Positions 1 through 8,578 of a stretch of DNA of 64,000 nucleotides are shown here, piece by piece. Origin of the DNA: Bacillota bacterium (GTDB lineage: Bacteria > Bacillota > Clostridia > Lachnospirales > Lachnospiraceae); contig JAEWYQ010000024.1 of assembly GCA_023395555.1 (NCBI GenBank), forward strand, positions 58,524 to 122,523, written 5' to 3'. The position numbers and the translations under genes are program-made. The notes below the pieces were generated by a model. It made no database searches and was not told the DNA's origin. It worked only from the letters and a program-made list of their open reading frames with translations. Within the stretch, counting starts at the first letter, position 1. Each line of letters starts with the position of its first letter.

Positions 1-201
1 GTTAATCCCGACGACGGAGATAACCGGTTCGCCGGCTTCCTTCCTGTCACTGTCATCCTCCTTATTGTCAATGATTGTGATGGAGCTTCCGGGCTCTTTT
101 ACGGTTACCCTTCCATCTCTACTTTCGGTACCGCAGCCTGCGGCAGTGATAATCAAAAACATTGCACATAATGTTTTGGCAATTTGTGTTCTTTTCATCA
201 T
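1..201 (-). CDS. putative lipoprotein, N-terminal part (runs off window)
   Basis: The reading frame opens with two adjacent ATG codons at 201 and 198 behind a GGAGG ribosome site and runs through position 1 without a stop, so only the first 67 residues are present. A hydrophobic stretch ending in a lipobox (Ala-Ala-Gly-Cys, Cys at residue 23 counting from 201) indicates a membrane-anchored lipoprotein. The part after the Cys is polar and rich in Asp, Glu and Lys, as in a flexible linker. The function cannot be judged from this fragment. It lies downstream of the two-component pair but is separated from it by about 170 bases and has its own candidate promoter. Confidence 0.75.
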   Translation of the reverse strand, partial: MMKRTQIAKTLCAMFLIITAAGCGTESRDGRVTVKEPGSSITIIDNKEDDSDRKEAGEPVISVVGIN

Positions 202-252
202 AGAGCACCTCCTTTTTTCTATAGCTTAAGATTATCAGGACTTTGTTTCCAT

Positions 253-281
253 ACAATATACAATGATAAATATCCTGTAAA
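253..281 (-). promoter_or_regulatory. candidate sigma-A promoter of the lipoprotein gene
   Basis: On the minus strand TTTACA (276-281) and TATTGT (253-258) are separated by 17 bases, about 50 bases upstream of the lipoprotein start. The fit to the consensus is moderate. Confidence 0.45.
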
Positions 282-372
282 CAATTGTATCTAAAATGTA
301 AACATGATTTCAGCAAGCCTGATCACAGCCTCACGGGTCCATCTCCTGATACAAATCGCAAAACCGGTCACT

Positions 373-1845
373 TCATGGCTGGGTAACTGCCGGAAGGGAA
401 GCCGGAAAGGAAACTCTGAAGCTTGAGCCTTCGCTCCCGGTATTGATTAAGGCAATGCTTCCGCCCATTAATTCCGCATGCTTCCTGACAAGGGCCAATC
501 CCAATCCGGCCCCTCCGTTCTCTCTCGCCCTGTTTTTATCAACGGTATAAAAGGGTTCAAATACCTTATGAATCAAATCCTCGGGGATGCCAATACCGGT
601 GTCCTTTATTTCAATATGCACCTGCTGGGATGCCAGATAGGTTTTTACAAAAATGGAGCCATTGGCCTTATTGTATTTAATGGCATTATCCAGAAGGTTT
701 ATCAATACGATGGTCAGGCTGTCCTTATCCCCTTCCATATAAGCTTCCTTCAGTTCGGTATGCAAGCCGATTCCGAACTTATCCATCCTCCCCTTTAAGC
801 TGTTCAGCGCTTTCTCCACCGCCTGTTTCACTTCCAGCCTCTCAAGCTTCCGTTCAAAATCATATTTTTCCAGAGCCGATAATTGCAGAACCTTATCCAC
901 CATTTCATACAGACGCCCTGTTTCACTTTGGATATTGGGGATGGCGGTCTGCAGGAGGTTTTTATCATCCGGATACATTTCCAGCAAATCAAGATATGCT
1001 TTGATTGAGGTTAAGGGTGTTTTAAATTCATGGGTTACATTTCCGATGAATTGCTTCTGCTGCTGATCCAGCAGGGACAGCTTATGGACGGCAAGCTTCA
1101 GTTTATTCTGCTCGTCCTCCATCCCCTGTATGGTTTTTCTGATCTGCCCGCTCATGGCATGGATTCCCCGGCTTAATTTACCGATCTCATCCCTGCGCTT
1201 TAACACAGCGGTTTCATAATGGCCTTCCCGTACCCTGTCCACCATTTTATCCAGCTTTATTATGCCAACGGCAAAGGAATTATAATACAGATAGCCGAGG
1301 AAGAAGCTCAGAATAAATAAACCGGCCCCCACATAGACAAACAGCTGCCGGATATTCTCATAAAAACGATGATGCTCCGCCAGGGAATAGTAAAGCTGTA
1401 CGACACCCACCTGCTCCTCACCTGTCTTTAAGGGGGTCAGGTAATACAGCGCATCTCCTTCCGTCAGATATGCGGTTTTATTATCAAGGGCATAGCCCAG
1501 CGTTTTCTTTATATTGTCAGACTCCGTATCCGTCACCTTTTTACTTACCCGCTCTCCCCGACTATTGTACAGAACCAGGGATAACCCGCTGATCAGTTCC
1601 AATTGCTCCGCGAACTCCTGGCCCCTGGCTGTCAGGAAGGTCTGCGGCACCTTGTTTTCCTCCGATAAGAGTCTTTGCATAAAATACGTATTTGCAAGCT
1701 TTGCCTGTTGGGCCAGGTACTGTTCATACTGGCTTTGCTGGTTGGTTTTGATTCCCCGCAGCACCAGCCAGCTTAGGAGGACAACCACCACCAGCAGCAA
1801 AGCAGCGAGGAACAGGCTGAACTTTACTTTTATACTAATTTTCAC
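373..1845 (-). CDS. sensor histidine kinase (HAMP-HisKA-HATPase)
   Basis: This is a membrane sensor kinase of 490 residues that autophosphorylates and passes phosphate to the response regulator encoded just upstream. Membrane segments lie at about residues 9-30 and 168-189 and flank an extracellular sensing region. A HAMP linker follows to about 240, then the HisKA H-box VTHEFKTPLTS with the phospho-acceptor at about His272. The ATPase domain shows the N-box (NLLDNAIKYN), G1 (DTGIGIP) and G2 (GAGLGLAL) motifs. The start overlaps the regulator's stop by 11 bases, so the two are translationally coupled. The architecture resembles PhoR/WalK-type kinases. The signal is unknown. Confidence 0.93.
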   Translation of the reverse strand: MKISIKVKFSLFLAALLLVVVVLLSWLVLRGIKTNQQSQYEQYLAQQAKLANTYFMQRLLSEENKVPQTFLTARGQEFAEQLELISGLSLVLYNSRGERVSKKVTDTESDNIKKTLGYALDNKTAYLTEGDALYYLTPLKTGEEQVGVVQLYYSLAEHHRFYENIRQLFVYVGAGLFILSFFLGYLYYNSFAVGIIKLDKMVDRVREGHYETAVLKRRDEIGKLSRGIHAMSGQIRKTIQGMEDEQNKLKLAVHKLSLLDQQQKQFIGNVTHEFKTPLTSIKAYLDLLEMYPDDKNLLQTAIPNIQSETGRLYEMVDKVLQLSALEKYDFERKLERLEVKQAVEKALNSLKGRMDKFGIGLHTELKEAYMEGDKDSLTIVLINLLDNAIKYNKANGSIFVKTYLASQQVHIEIKDTGIGIPEDLIHKVFEPFYTVDKNRARENGGAGLGLALVRKHAELMGGSIALINTGSEGSSFRVSFPASLPAVTQP

Positions 1846-2530
1846 CGCTTCCTCCCAAGGCCTTGTAGCCTATGCCATAAACCGTCTGTATCATCTCCTC
1901 ATACTCTTCGCCCAGCTTCTTTCTAACCCGCTGGACGTGAATATCCACGGTGCGTGTGCCTCCCGCGTAATCCATATCCCAGATCAGCCCAAGAAGCTGC
2001 TCCCTTGTATAGACCCGGCCGGGATTGGACAATAAAAGGGCCAGCATATCATACTCCTTCGGTGTCAGCTCCAGCGGTCTGTCTCCTGCAAACGCGGTTC
2101 GTTTTTCCCTGTGAAGCACGACTTTGCCCAGACTGACCTGATCAGACTCCTGCTTCTGCTCCGCCTTCTGCATTCTGCGCAGCAGGGATTTTAAACGGGC
2201 AAGCAGCTCCCGCATATCAAAGGGCTTGGTGATATAATCATCCGCTCCCAGCTCAAGTCCCAGTATTTTGTTCACAATATCCTCCTTGGCTGTTACCATG
2301 ATAATCCCGATCCGCCCTTTATCCTGGAGCTTCTTAAGGATATCATATCCATCCAGCCCCGGCAGCATGACATCTAAAATAATGGCGTCCGGCTGGAACC
2401 GGACAAAGGTATTCATGGCTTCATCGCCGCGATAAACAGCTTCCACGGTATAGCCCTCCCTTTTCAATGCGTAGGTAATTGCATCCGCTATCTTTTTTTC
2501 ATCCTCTATGACCAGAATTTTTTCATTCAT
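1835..2530 (-). CDS. OmpR/PhoB-family response regulator
   Basis: This 231-residue regulator has an N-terminal receiver domain, with acidic residues at 10-11 and the phospho-acceptor Asp53 in ILDVMLPGLDG. A C-terminal winged-helix DNA-binding domain contains the typical GRVYTREQLL and RTVDIHVQRVRKK elements. It is the first gene of a two-gene operon with the kinase at 373-1845, which it overlaps by 11 bases. The start has a ribosome site GGAG nine bases upstream. Targets are unknown. The adjacent downstream lipoprotein gene and the upstream coiled-coil gene are possible members of the regulon, but this is not shown by the sequence. Confidence 0.94.
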   Translation of the reverse strand: MNEKILVIEDEKKIADAITYALKREGYTVEAVYRGDEAMNTFVRFQPDAIILDVMLPGLDGYDILKKLQDKGRIGIIMVTAKEDIVNKILGLELGADDYITKPFDMRELLARLKSLLRRMQKAEQKQESDQVSLGKVVLHREKRTAFAGDRPLELTPKEYDMLALLLSNPGRVYTREQLLGLIWDMDYAGGTRTVDIHVQRVRKKLGEEYEEMIQTVYGIGYKALGGSGEN

Positions 2531-2589
2531 TGCCCCGCGCTCCTTTCCGTCGGATATTCCCGGATATCTGATATTTTATGATAACACAA

Positions 2590-2628
2590 AAAAAGTATCC
2601 GTCATAGTTCACTTAGAGGATACTTTTT
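2590..2628 (-). terminator. rho-independent terminator after the coiled-coil gene
   Basis: An 11-base perfect stem (AAAAAGTATCC at 2590-2600 with its complement at 2618-2628) is followed on the minus strand by a run of T. It lies directly downstream of the stop at 2638 and separates this gene from the two-component operon. Confidence 0.8.
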
Positions 2629-2637
2629 CTGCAATTC

Positions 2638-3669
2638 TCAAAGAAGCTCGTCTATCTGAAGCCCCTTTAAATCTTCCTTATATATATTCTGTTTTACAGC
2701 GTACTCCATCAGCTCCGTCATCGCCTCCGGCTGAATATTACCGCGGCCCGCGCCGCCTCCGGCATAGTCCATATAGAGGGCGGCCAGACGCCGGGGCATG
2801 ACTCCCGAATCGGAAGCCCGAAGCCACTTCAGAATCTCCTTCAGTTTCTCTTCCAGCTTTCTCTTCTCTTCCTCCAGCTTTTCCTTCTCGTCCTGCTTTT
2901 CCGCCTGCTGCGCGGCCTCTTCCGCCTTCTCCTCCTGCTCCTCGTCAATCCGCTCCTTGCCTTCTTTCAGCAATAGATCAACGATTTCCTTTACCGAAGC
3001 CTCAAGAATATCTCCTGCTTCCTTCTGTGCATCAACCATGGCATGGCTCTTCAGGCGCTCCTGCTCGATGGCGGTTATTGTCTTTTCATCCGCAATGATT
3101 CCCTTGGCGGCGGCCTCCGCCCTCAGCCTCCAGGTATTCTCCATCCCTGCATTCTTCAAGGCTTCCTGCTGATACTCCGTCAGGGGACCCATATCGATAA
3201 CCCGCTTTCTCTCTTCGTCCGTTAAAGACTCCCCATCGTAGAAGCATTTGATCAAGGCGTTGACATCCTTCTCTTCCTCACTATCGGCTTCTACTCCATA
3301 GCCTTCTCTCAGCATCTGCCGTCTTTCCTGAAGCTTCCTTATCTCTCCGGCAGCCTCATCCAGGATCGATTTCAGCTTCTGCTGATGATCCTTCCGATCG
3401 GATACCGCCTGATCTATCTCCAGCTCATTCTTATGCTGGTCGAGAATCACCTTCATTGCCTTCCTCTGCGCTCCCAGGCGGGTATTCTCCACATCGCTCT
3501 CCGGGAGATTAAGGTCGCCGGCAAATATGGTACCCGTTCCCTTCTTCTCTGTCTGCCGCCCTGGTGCTGCCGCCGTATTATTCTTTGCCGCCTGCCGGGC
3601 CGCCTGCGCAGATTCCGCATCATTCATCGCTTCACCGAATATATCCGTTCCCGCTGCCTTCACTATCAT
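2638..3669 (-). CDS. hypothetical charged coiled-coil protein
   Basis: The function is not recognised. The 343-residue product starts behind GGAGG with 8-base spacing. There is no signal peptide or membrane segment, so it is probably cytoplasmic. The N-terminal 60 residues are Ala/Asn/Gln-rich and disordered-looking. The centre is highly charged, with alternating Lys/Glu and Glu-Ala runs; residues about 225-290 form an almost continuous Glu/Lys/Ala coiled coil. The last 60 residues contain Gly-rich YAGGGAGRGNI and a compact helical tail. The gene stands alone between the terminator at 2590-2628 and a gap of about 110 bases to the glycosidase gene. Similar charged proteins are common in clostridia. 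A structural or filament-associated role is only a guess. Confidence 0.7.
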   Translation of the reverse strand: MIVKAAGTDIFGEAMNDAESAQAARQAAKNNTAAAPGRQTEKKGTGTIFAGDLNLPESDVENTRLGAQRKAMKVILDQHKNELEIDQAVSDRKDHQQKLKSILDEAAGEIRKLQERRQMLREGYGVEADSEEEKDVNALIKCFYDGESLTDEERKRVIDMGPLTEYQQEALKNAGMENTWRLRAEAAAKGIIADEKTITAIEQERLKSHAMVDAQKEAGDILEASVKEIVDLLLKEGKERIDEEQEEKAEEAAQQAEKQDEKEKLEEEKRKLEEKLKEILKWLRASDSGVMPRRLAALYMDYAGGGAGRGNIQPEAMTELMEYAVKQNIYKEDLKGLQIDELL

Positions 3670-3780
3670 CGTCGTTTCCTCCTTGAATTAACCTATTCCG
3701 CTTCTCTTTCCGCCTTAATAATATAACCTGATTCCTATATCGGAAAAAGCTGGTCATAACTTAACCCGCAGGAGGATATC

Positions 3781-5040
3781 TTATCCTTTTGACAGTTCCA
3801 GCTGCTTTAATTCATCCGCCATATTCAGCGCAAGGATATTCCAGTTCAGGAAGCCTCCGTTCATCACCGGCTCACCGGTATAGGGATCGTAATATTCATG
3901 CATGCTTCCGGTCTTCTCCAAATCTCCTTCCAACAGCCTCCAGGTCCGCTGACACAGATCCCTGGCTTCTTCATAATAGCCGTAATTCAGCATACCTTTA
4001 AATACCGCATAATTGGCCACCAGCCAGATGGGCCCCAGCCAGTTGGAGGGATTATTGGTGGCGGACAGATCAAACATCTTCTCATCCTTTGCCAGGGTGG
4101 TGATGCCATAGGGACTGTGGAAGGTCTTCTCATCCCTGCTGTGCCCCATCAGGCTGGCTGCCTGTTCCTTGGTTGCAAAACCGGCCAGCATGGGGAGGAA
4201 ACCGGACCAGACCCGGATTTTGATGGGAAGGGTCTTCCAAAACACACCCAGTCCCTGGTGGAACCAATCGAAGGAACGGGTTTTTATATCCACATCCGCA
4301 GAGTAGAAGAAGGCATCCCTGGGGTCCCAGCATTCCTGCATAACCGCCTGAACCAGAAGCTCCTTTTCACTCAGGTAGTACTTCTCTTCCTCCTCTGATT
4401 CTTCCAGCACCGATAATATCTTCGCCATAGCTGTAAGCTCCATTACCATGAAGCTGTTAAGGTAGATATTGGCCGTGGAGAACTTCGGCCTTCCGAAGGT
4501 GGCAGGATCATTATCCATTCCGATCATGATATCATCACACCACACATACAGACCGCAGCTTTCAAAATAATAATTCTTCTTATAGCACTCGAAATACTTT
4601 CTAATCCCTGCCAGGTGGGGGCGAATCCATTGGTAATCTCCTGCAAAATCAGAGATCAGCGCAATTTGCTGGCACAGGAAGGGCTTATGCATGTTCATCA
4701 GAATCCCTTCCTCATGCTTCATATTGAGATAGGGTCTCGGCCAATTGGCCACCTCGATCATCATAGGGATATAGCCGTCCTCCAACTGATGATCCATAAA
4801 ATTATAGATATTTCCCTTCGCATGACGGATCAGTCTCTCCGTAAACGCCTCATCCTTCTTATGCTTTGCGTAGCAGATCAGGCCGTACACCGACCAATAG
4901 GTGTCCCAATCCCATACATTTCCGTCATATACCGAGCCCGGATCAATGAAGGGATGGCGGATGAAGCTCCTGGGCTCCTTAAAAACCTGCTCCGCATGCT
5001 GCTCCATATATTGATACAGACGTGTGCTTTTCAATTCCAT
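3781..5040 (-). CDS. (alpha/alpha)6 glycoside hydrolase, trehalase/GH63-like
   Basis: This 419-residue protein lacks a signal peptide and is probably a cytoplasmic glycosidase acting on the sugar imported by the upstream ABC system. The motif NVWDWDTYWSVYGL near residue 40, GPIWLVANYA in the last quarter and the C-terminal SMHEYYDPYTGEP followed by FLNWNILALNM are typical of the (alpha/alpha)6 barrel shared by trehalase (GH37), GH63 and related mannosylglycerate or glucosylglycerate hydrolases. Several aromatic-rich helices fit the barrel. It is the last gene of the SBP-permease-permease-hydrolase series and lies about 90 bases behind the second permease. The substrate cannot be assigned; an alpha-linked disaccharide is the most likely class. 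Confidence 0.8.
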   Translation of the reverse strand: MELKSTRLYQYMEQHAEQVFKEPRSFIRHPFIDPGSVYDGNVWDWDTYWSVYGLICYAKHKKDEAFTERLIRHAKGNIYNFMDHQLEDGYIPMMIEVANWPRPYLNMKHEEGILMNMHKPFLCQQIALISDFAGDYQWIRPHLAGIRKYFECYKKNYYFESCGLYVWCDDIMIGMDNDPATFGRPKFSTANIYLNSFMVMELTAMAKILSVLEESEEEEKYYLSEKELLVQAVMQECWDPRDAFFYSADVDIKTRSFDWFHQGLGVFWKTLPIKIRVWSGFLPMLAGFATKEQAASLMGHSRDEKTFHSPYGITTLAKDEKMFDLSATNNPSNWLGPIWLVANYAVFKGMLNYGYYEEARDLCQRTWRLLEGDLEKTGSMHEYYDPYTGEPVMNGGFLNWNILALNMADELKQLELSKG

Positions 5041-5131
5041 GCCGCTACCCTGCCTTTCTCTTCTGCCTCTATACTTATATCTCTGTCTTTTATCTCCGTC
5101 GTTTGTCTTTCGGTCTTCCTGCCTATCATAA

Positions 5132-5959
5132 CTAGCCCTTAACTGCTCCCGAGGTCATACCCTCGATTACCTTTTTATTCAAAGCGATATACAGGATCAG
5201 CAACGGCACCACGCTCATGGATACGGAAGCAAAGATGGCTCCCCAGTTCTTGGCGCCGAATTCTGTTTCAAAATACAGCAGACCGGTCTGAACCGTCTTT
5301 AAAGTGGAGGAACTGATAAAGGTCATGGAGAAAATCAGGTCATTCCATTTAAAGAAGAATTGGAGTACCAGCACCGTAACAATGGCATTTTTCATTAGGG
5401 GCACCACGATATGCCACATCATCTTGTAGATGCCGCAGCCGTCGATAACCGAGGCCTCCATAATCTCCATGGGCAGGGAACGCATATAGCCCCCAACCAG
5501 GTAGAAGGAAAGGGACAGGCCGAAGGCGATGTATACCAGGATCAGTCCGGTTCTGGAATTCAGAAGATGCATCTTGTTATAGATCTGGAACAGGGGAATT
5601 AATGCGGTTGCTACCGGCACCATAATGCCCACTCCAAAATATGCGTTGACCCGCTCTCTCCATTTCCAGTTCATCTTCGTTAAGGCAAAGCCTACGGTAA
5701 CGGAGAAATACACGATGAACACCAGAGCCACCAGGGTATTGATCAAGCTGTTCTTAAAATAGGTGGACATATGCCCCCTGGTCCAGGCATCCACATAATT
5801 CTGCCAGAAGAAACCGTCATTCAAAGCGTAGGCCGGTTTTGCGGTCCACTCGTATTGCTGCTTGAAGGAGGCGGTGATCAGCCAGAAAATCGGGTAAATT
5901 TCAATGATGCACAGGCCAAGGATCAAAAGCTTGATTAAAACTGATTTTATCGTTTTCAT
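5132..5959 (-). CDS. carbohydrate ABC transporter permease (MalG/LplC-like)
   Basis: This is an inner-membrane permease of 275 residues with about six membrane helices. The cytoplasmic EAA loop (EASVIDGCGIYKMMWHIVVP) docks the ATPase subunit. It is preceded by a good ribosome site and follows the partner permease by about 20 bases. With the binding lipoprotein at 7033-8415 it forms a CUT1-type sugar importer. No ATP-binding subunit is encoded here. This is usual in Firmicutes, where a shared MsmK-type ATPase serves many importers. Confidence 0.93.
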   Translation of the reverse strand: MKTIKSVLIKLLILGLCIIEIYPIFWLITASFKQQYEWTAKPAYALNDGFFWQNYVDAWTRGHMSTYFKNSLINTLVALVFIVYFSVTVGFALTKMNWKWRERVNAYFGVGIMVPVATALIPLFQIYNKMHLLNSRTGLILVYIAFGLSLSFYLVGGYMRSLPMEIMEASVIDGCGIYKMMWHIVVPLMKNAIVTVLVLQFFFKWNDLIFSMTFISSSTLKTVQTGLLYFETEFGAKNWGAIFASVSMSVVPLLILYIALNKKVIEGMTSGAVKG

Positions 5960-5976
5960 ATTTGCCGCACTCCTTT

Positions 5977-6855
5977 CTATATTTCTTTGTCAAACCGGCG
6001 GATCAGCCTGGAGCCTAAGAAGCATAATACAAAGATAAAGATTGCAATTACACTGCCGTAACCCATCTTATTGTAGGTGAAGGCCACATTATACATGTAC
6101 ATGGACAGGGATTTGGTGGCGTTGCCGGGGCCTCCTCCGGTGAGGGCCAGAGCCGACTCAAACATCTTCACCGTACCGGTAAAGCTGAAGATCAGACAGG
6201 TGATGGTGATGGGACGAAGGAGGGGAAAGAGAATCCGGCGGAACAAATTCCAGCCGTTGCAGCCGTCGATCTTCGCAGCCTCAATCACTTCCCCTGAGAT
6301 ATCCAGAAGCGCTCCGTAGTAGATGACGGAGTAGAAGCCCATGGCTACCCAGATATCCATTGCACTGAGGCAATAGAGGGCGGTGGAAGCCTGACCGATC
6401 CAGGGCTGCACATATTTCTCCAGGCCCAGGTTGGCAAGCACGCTGTTCAACAGGCCGTAATTGGGCTGGATCTCATAGATCTTGGTGAACAGCTGTCCCA
6501 CTGCAACCGTAGGCAGCACCACCGGAAAGAATACCAGAGTACGGATGACGCTCTTAAAACGCTTCAGCCAGAAGTTAAACATAAGGGCGAGCGCAAGTCC
6601 AAGCCCCACCTGTCCCAACATAACAATGGCGATATATCTGATGTTGACCCATAATGCCGCAACGAAATTTCTGTCCTTCACTAAATTCACATAATTTTTA
6701 AATCCTGAAAATTCCCATTTTAAACCCGGTGTTCCACTATAAAAAGAGTAATAAAAGGACCACAGTACCGGTAATATCACGAGCACCGAATATAAAATGA
6801 AAGGAGGAAGTACGAATAATGCAATTGCTTTTTTATTCCCTAATACCTTGTTCAT
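5977..6855 (-). CDS. carbohydrate ABC transporter permease (MalF/UgpA-like)
   Basis: This is the membrane permease partner of the 5132-5959 protein. I place the start at 6855 rather than at the more distal ATG at 6945, because GGAG lies five bases before 6855 and the extra 30 residues are charged and unlike a family N-terminus. The resulting 292-residue protein begins just before the first membrane helix (IALFVLPPFILYS). The EAA loop reads EAAKIDGCNGWNLFRRILFP. Six membrane helices are visible. It is separated from the binding-protein gene by a stem-loop at 6982-7020, which probably lowers its expression relative to that gene. Confidence 0.92.
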   Translation of the reverse strand: MNKVLGNKKAIALFVLPPFILYSVLVILPVLWSFYYSFYSGTPGLKWEFSGFKNYVNLVKDRNFVAALWVNIRYIAIVMLGQVGLGLALALMFNFWLKRFKSVIRTLVFFPVVLPTVAVGQLFTKIYEIQPNYGLLNSVLANLGLEKYVQPWIGQASTALYCLSAMDIWVAMGFYSVIYYGALLDISGEVIEAAKIDGCNGWNLFRRILFPLLRPITITCLIFSFTGTVKMFESALALTGGGPGNATKSLSMYMYNVAFTYNKMGYGSVIAIFIFVLCFLGSRLIRRFDKEI

Positions 6856-6974
6856 GTTATCTCCATTCCGCCTTTCGGCCTTTCCCATTGTTACTTTTTT
6901 GCCCGCTTTCCGGCAGGGCAGGACTTCCTTACGATATTGTATCAAGAATCCGCTTGCGGACTTGCCTATTATAA

Positions 6975-7020
6975 TTAAAAAGAGGTGCCGGACGTCTTGT
7001 CAGGACAAATCCAACACCTC
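6975..7020 (-). terminator. stem-loop with T-run between binding-protein and permease genes
   Basis: On the minus strand a GAGGTG/CACCTC stem, extended by GGA/TCC, encloses a loop and is followed by TTTTTAATT. It starts just after the stop of the binding-protein gene. Such intercistronic terminators commonly give excess binding protein over permease through partial readthrough. Confidence 0.75.
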
Positions 7021-7032
7021 CCATCTTACCTC

Positions 7033-8415
7033 TTATTTGCTGAGATCGTATGCATCCTGGATAGTCTGCATATAATCCTCCGGAGTGATATCTCCGTTAA
7101 TTAAGGTCTGAACATTCTCCTGAGCCACGGTGGACACCTCGGAATTCATCTTTGCTTCATACCATGCGAAGGCGGAAGTAGCGCTGTTGATTTTGTCCAG
7201 TACCAGCTTAGTGTAGGCGCTCATATCTCCTTCCGGAACGGTGTAGTTATAGCCCTTTACGGAGCCCTGGGTGCTCATGGCCTCATTGCCGATCTGCTCT
7301 ACGAAGTATTTTAAGAACCAGCTGGTTCCCTCGTCATATTTATCCTTGCTCAGAGCAAGAATATTACCGCAGTTCATGGAGTAGCTGTTCTCATCGCTGA
7401 TGGAAGCATCTACTACGGGAACATTGAAGAAGCCAATTCCGTCTTCCCCTGCCAGGTTATAGCTGGGGTCATTTAAGTTGGAAGTGAACCAGCTTCCGTT
7501 ATAGAAGATCGCTGCCTGACCGGTGCAAAGCATGGTTCCGGCTGTATTCATATCAACGGTAGTCACGCCCTGACCGAAATAACCCTTCTGGGCCCATTCC
7601 TGAATCTTGGCGGCCGCCTGTACATAAGCTGCATCCGTGTATTTTGTCACGCCGTTGGCTGCTTTAGTCATGGCATCTTCCCCCATCAATCTTACGGTGT
7701 AGGCATTGACCAGACGGGTTGCGCCCCATTTGTCCCCCGCTCCGCAGGAAAGAGGCTGGATACCTGCTTCGTGTAATTTTGCTAACACATTTTCAAATTC
7801 ATCCCAGGTCTTCGGAGCTTCTACTCCTGCCTTGGCAAATAATTCTTTGTTATACCAGAAGCCCTCTACATTCAAGCCGAGAGGAAGGTCATACAGAGCC
7901 TCGGTTTCAGATAATCCCTTTAACAGAGATACTGCCGATTCGTTCATATGGCTCATTACCCCAAGACGTTCCAGCTCTGCGCCCACATCCAGAACCTTGT
8001 CTGCTTCGACTAATTCCTTCAAGGGTTTACCGGACTCATATACAAAGATATCCGGAAGATCGTTGGATGCTGCCAAGGTGGAAATCTTCATCTTAAGATC
8101 GTTTGCGGATACCAGCTCATATTCAAAGGAGAAGTTGGGATTAACCTCTGCCTGGTATCTCTTGGCGATGCTGTTGATCAATACTCCGTTGTCATTATCC
8201 TCCGCCCAGATGGAGAGGATTTTAATTGATTTCTCAAGCTGTGGATCAGTTCCCTCCGCCGGTTTTTCAGAACCCCCTGTTTCTGCCGGAGCGCTGGTTG
8301 CCGTAGGGTCGTTCTTCGGCTTCTCCGCTTCCTTCCCGGTTTTGCTGCTGCATCCGGCCAGCATTACGGTAACCATAACTGCTGCAAGTAACATAGATAA
8401 TAATCTGCGTTTCAT
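7033..8415 (-). CDS. sugar-binding lipoprotein of ABC transporter (SBP family 1)
   Basis: This 460-residue extracellular solute-binding protein has an N-terminal lipoprotein signal with the lipobox MLAGC and lipidated Cys22. A Ser/Thr/Pro/Lys-rich linker follows to about residue 60. The mature domain carries features of the family 1 carbohydrate-binding fold: ILSIWAEDNDNG near the start, DLPDIFVYESG, and YNKELFAKAGVEAPKTWDEF about a third of the way in. It delivers an oligosaccharide to the permeases encoded downstream. The start is supported by a strong GGAGG site. Its promoter region follows the YesN gene, so the YesM/YesN pair is the likely regulator. Confidence 0.94.
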   Translation of the reverse strand: MKRRLLSMLLAAVMVTVMLAGCSSKTGKEAEKPKNDPTATSAPAETGGSEKPAEGTDPQLEKSIKILSIWAEDNDNGVLINSIAKRYQAEVNPNFSFEYELVSANDLKMKISTLAASNDLPDIFVYESGKPLKELVEADKVLDVGAELERLGVMSHMNESAVSLLKGLSETEALYDLPLGLNVEGFWYNKELFAKAGVEAPKTWDEFENVLAKLHEAGIQPLSCGAGDKWGATRLVNAYTVRLMGEDAMTKAANGVTKYTDAAYVQAAAKIQEWAQKGYFGQGVTTVDMNTAGTMLCTGQAAIFYNGSWFTSNLNDPSYNLAGEDGIGFFNVPVVDASISDENSYSMNCGNILALSKDKYDEGTSWFLKYFVEQIGNEAMSTQGSVKGYNYTVPEGDMSAYTKLVLDKINSATSAFAWYEAKMNSEVSTVAQENVQTLINGDITPEDYMQTIQDAYDLSK

Positions 8416-8444
8416 AAATAGCCTCCTCTAATCCTTCATTATGT

Positions 8445-8474
8445 ACAATACCCTGTGACAGGTATTTGCTACAA
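8445..8474 (-). promoter_or_regulatory. candidate promoter of the sugar-import operon
   Basis: On the minus strand TTGTAG (8469-8474) and TATTGT (8445-8450) are 18 bases apart, about 30 bases before the binding-protein start. The match is weak. The remaining 160-base gap is AT-rich and could hold YesN binding sites, but I see no clear repeat. Confidence 0.35.
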
Positions 8475-8578
8475 ATATAAGATATCACAGGTTCTATACA
8501 ACAACCAGCTGAGCATTTTCTATATTTTGTACACATTTTTTATATTGCTGCCAAAATCGCTATAAAAAACGTACAACC

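Noticed and set aside
7706..8431. 241-codon open frame on the plus strand
   Set aside because: It is antisense to the sugar-binding lipoprotein gene and has a Ser-rich composition typical of shadow frames.
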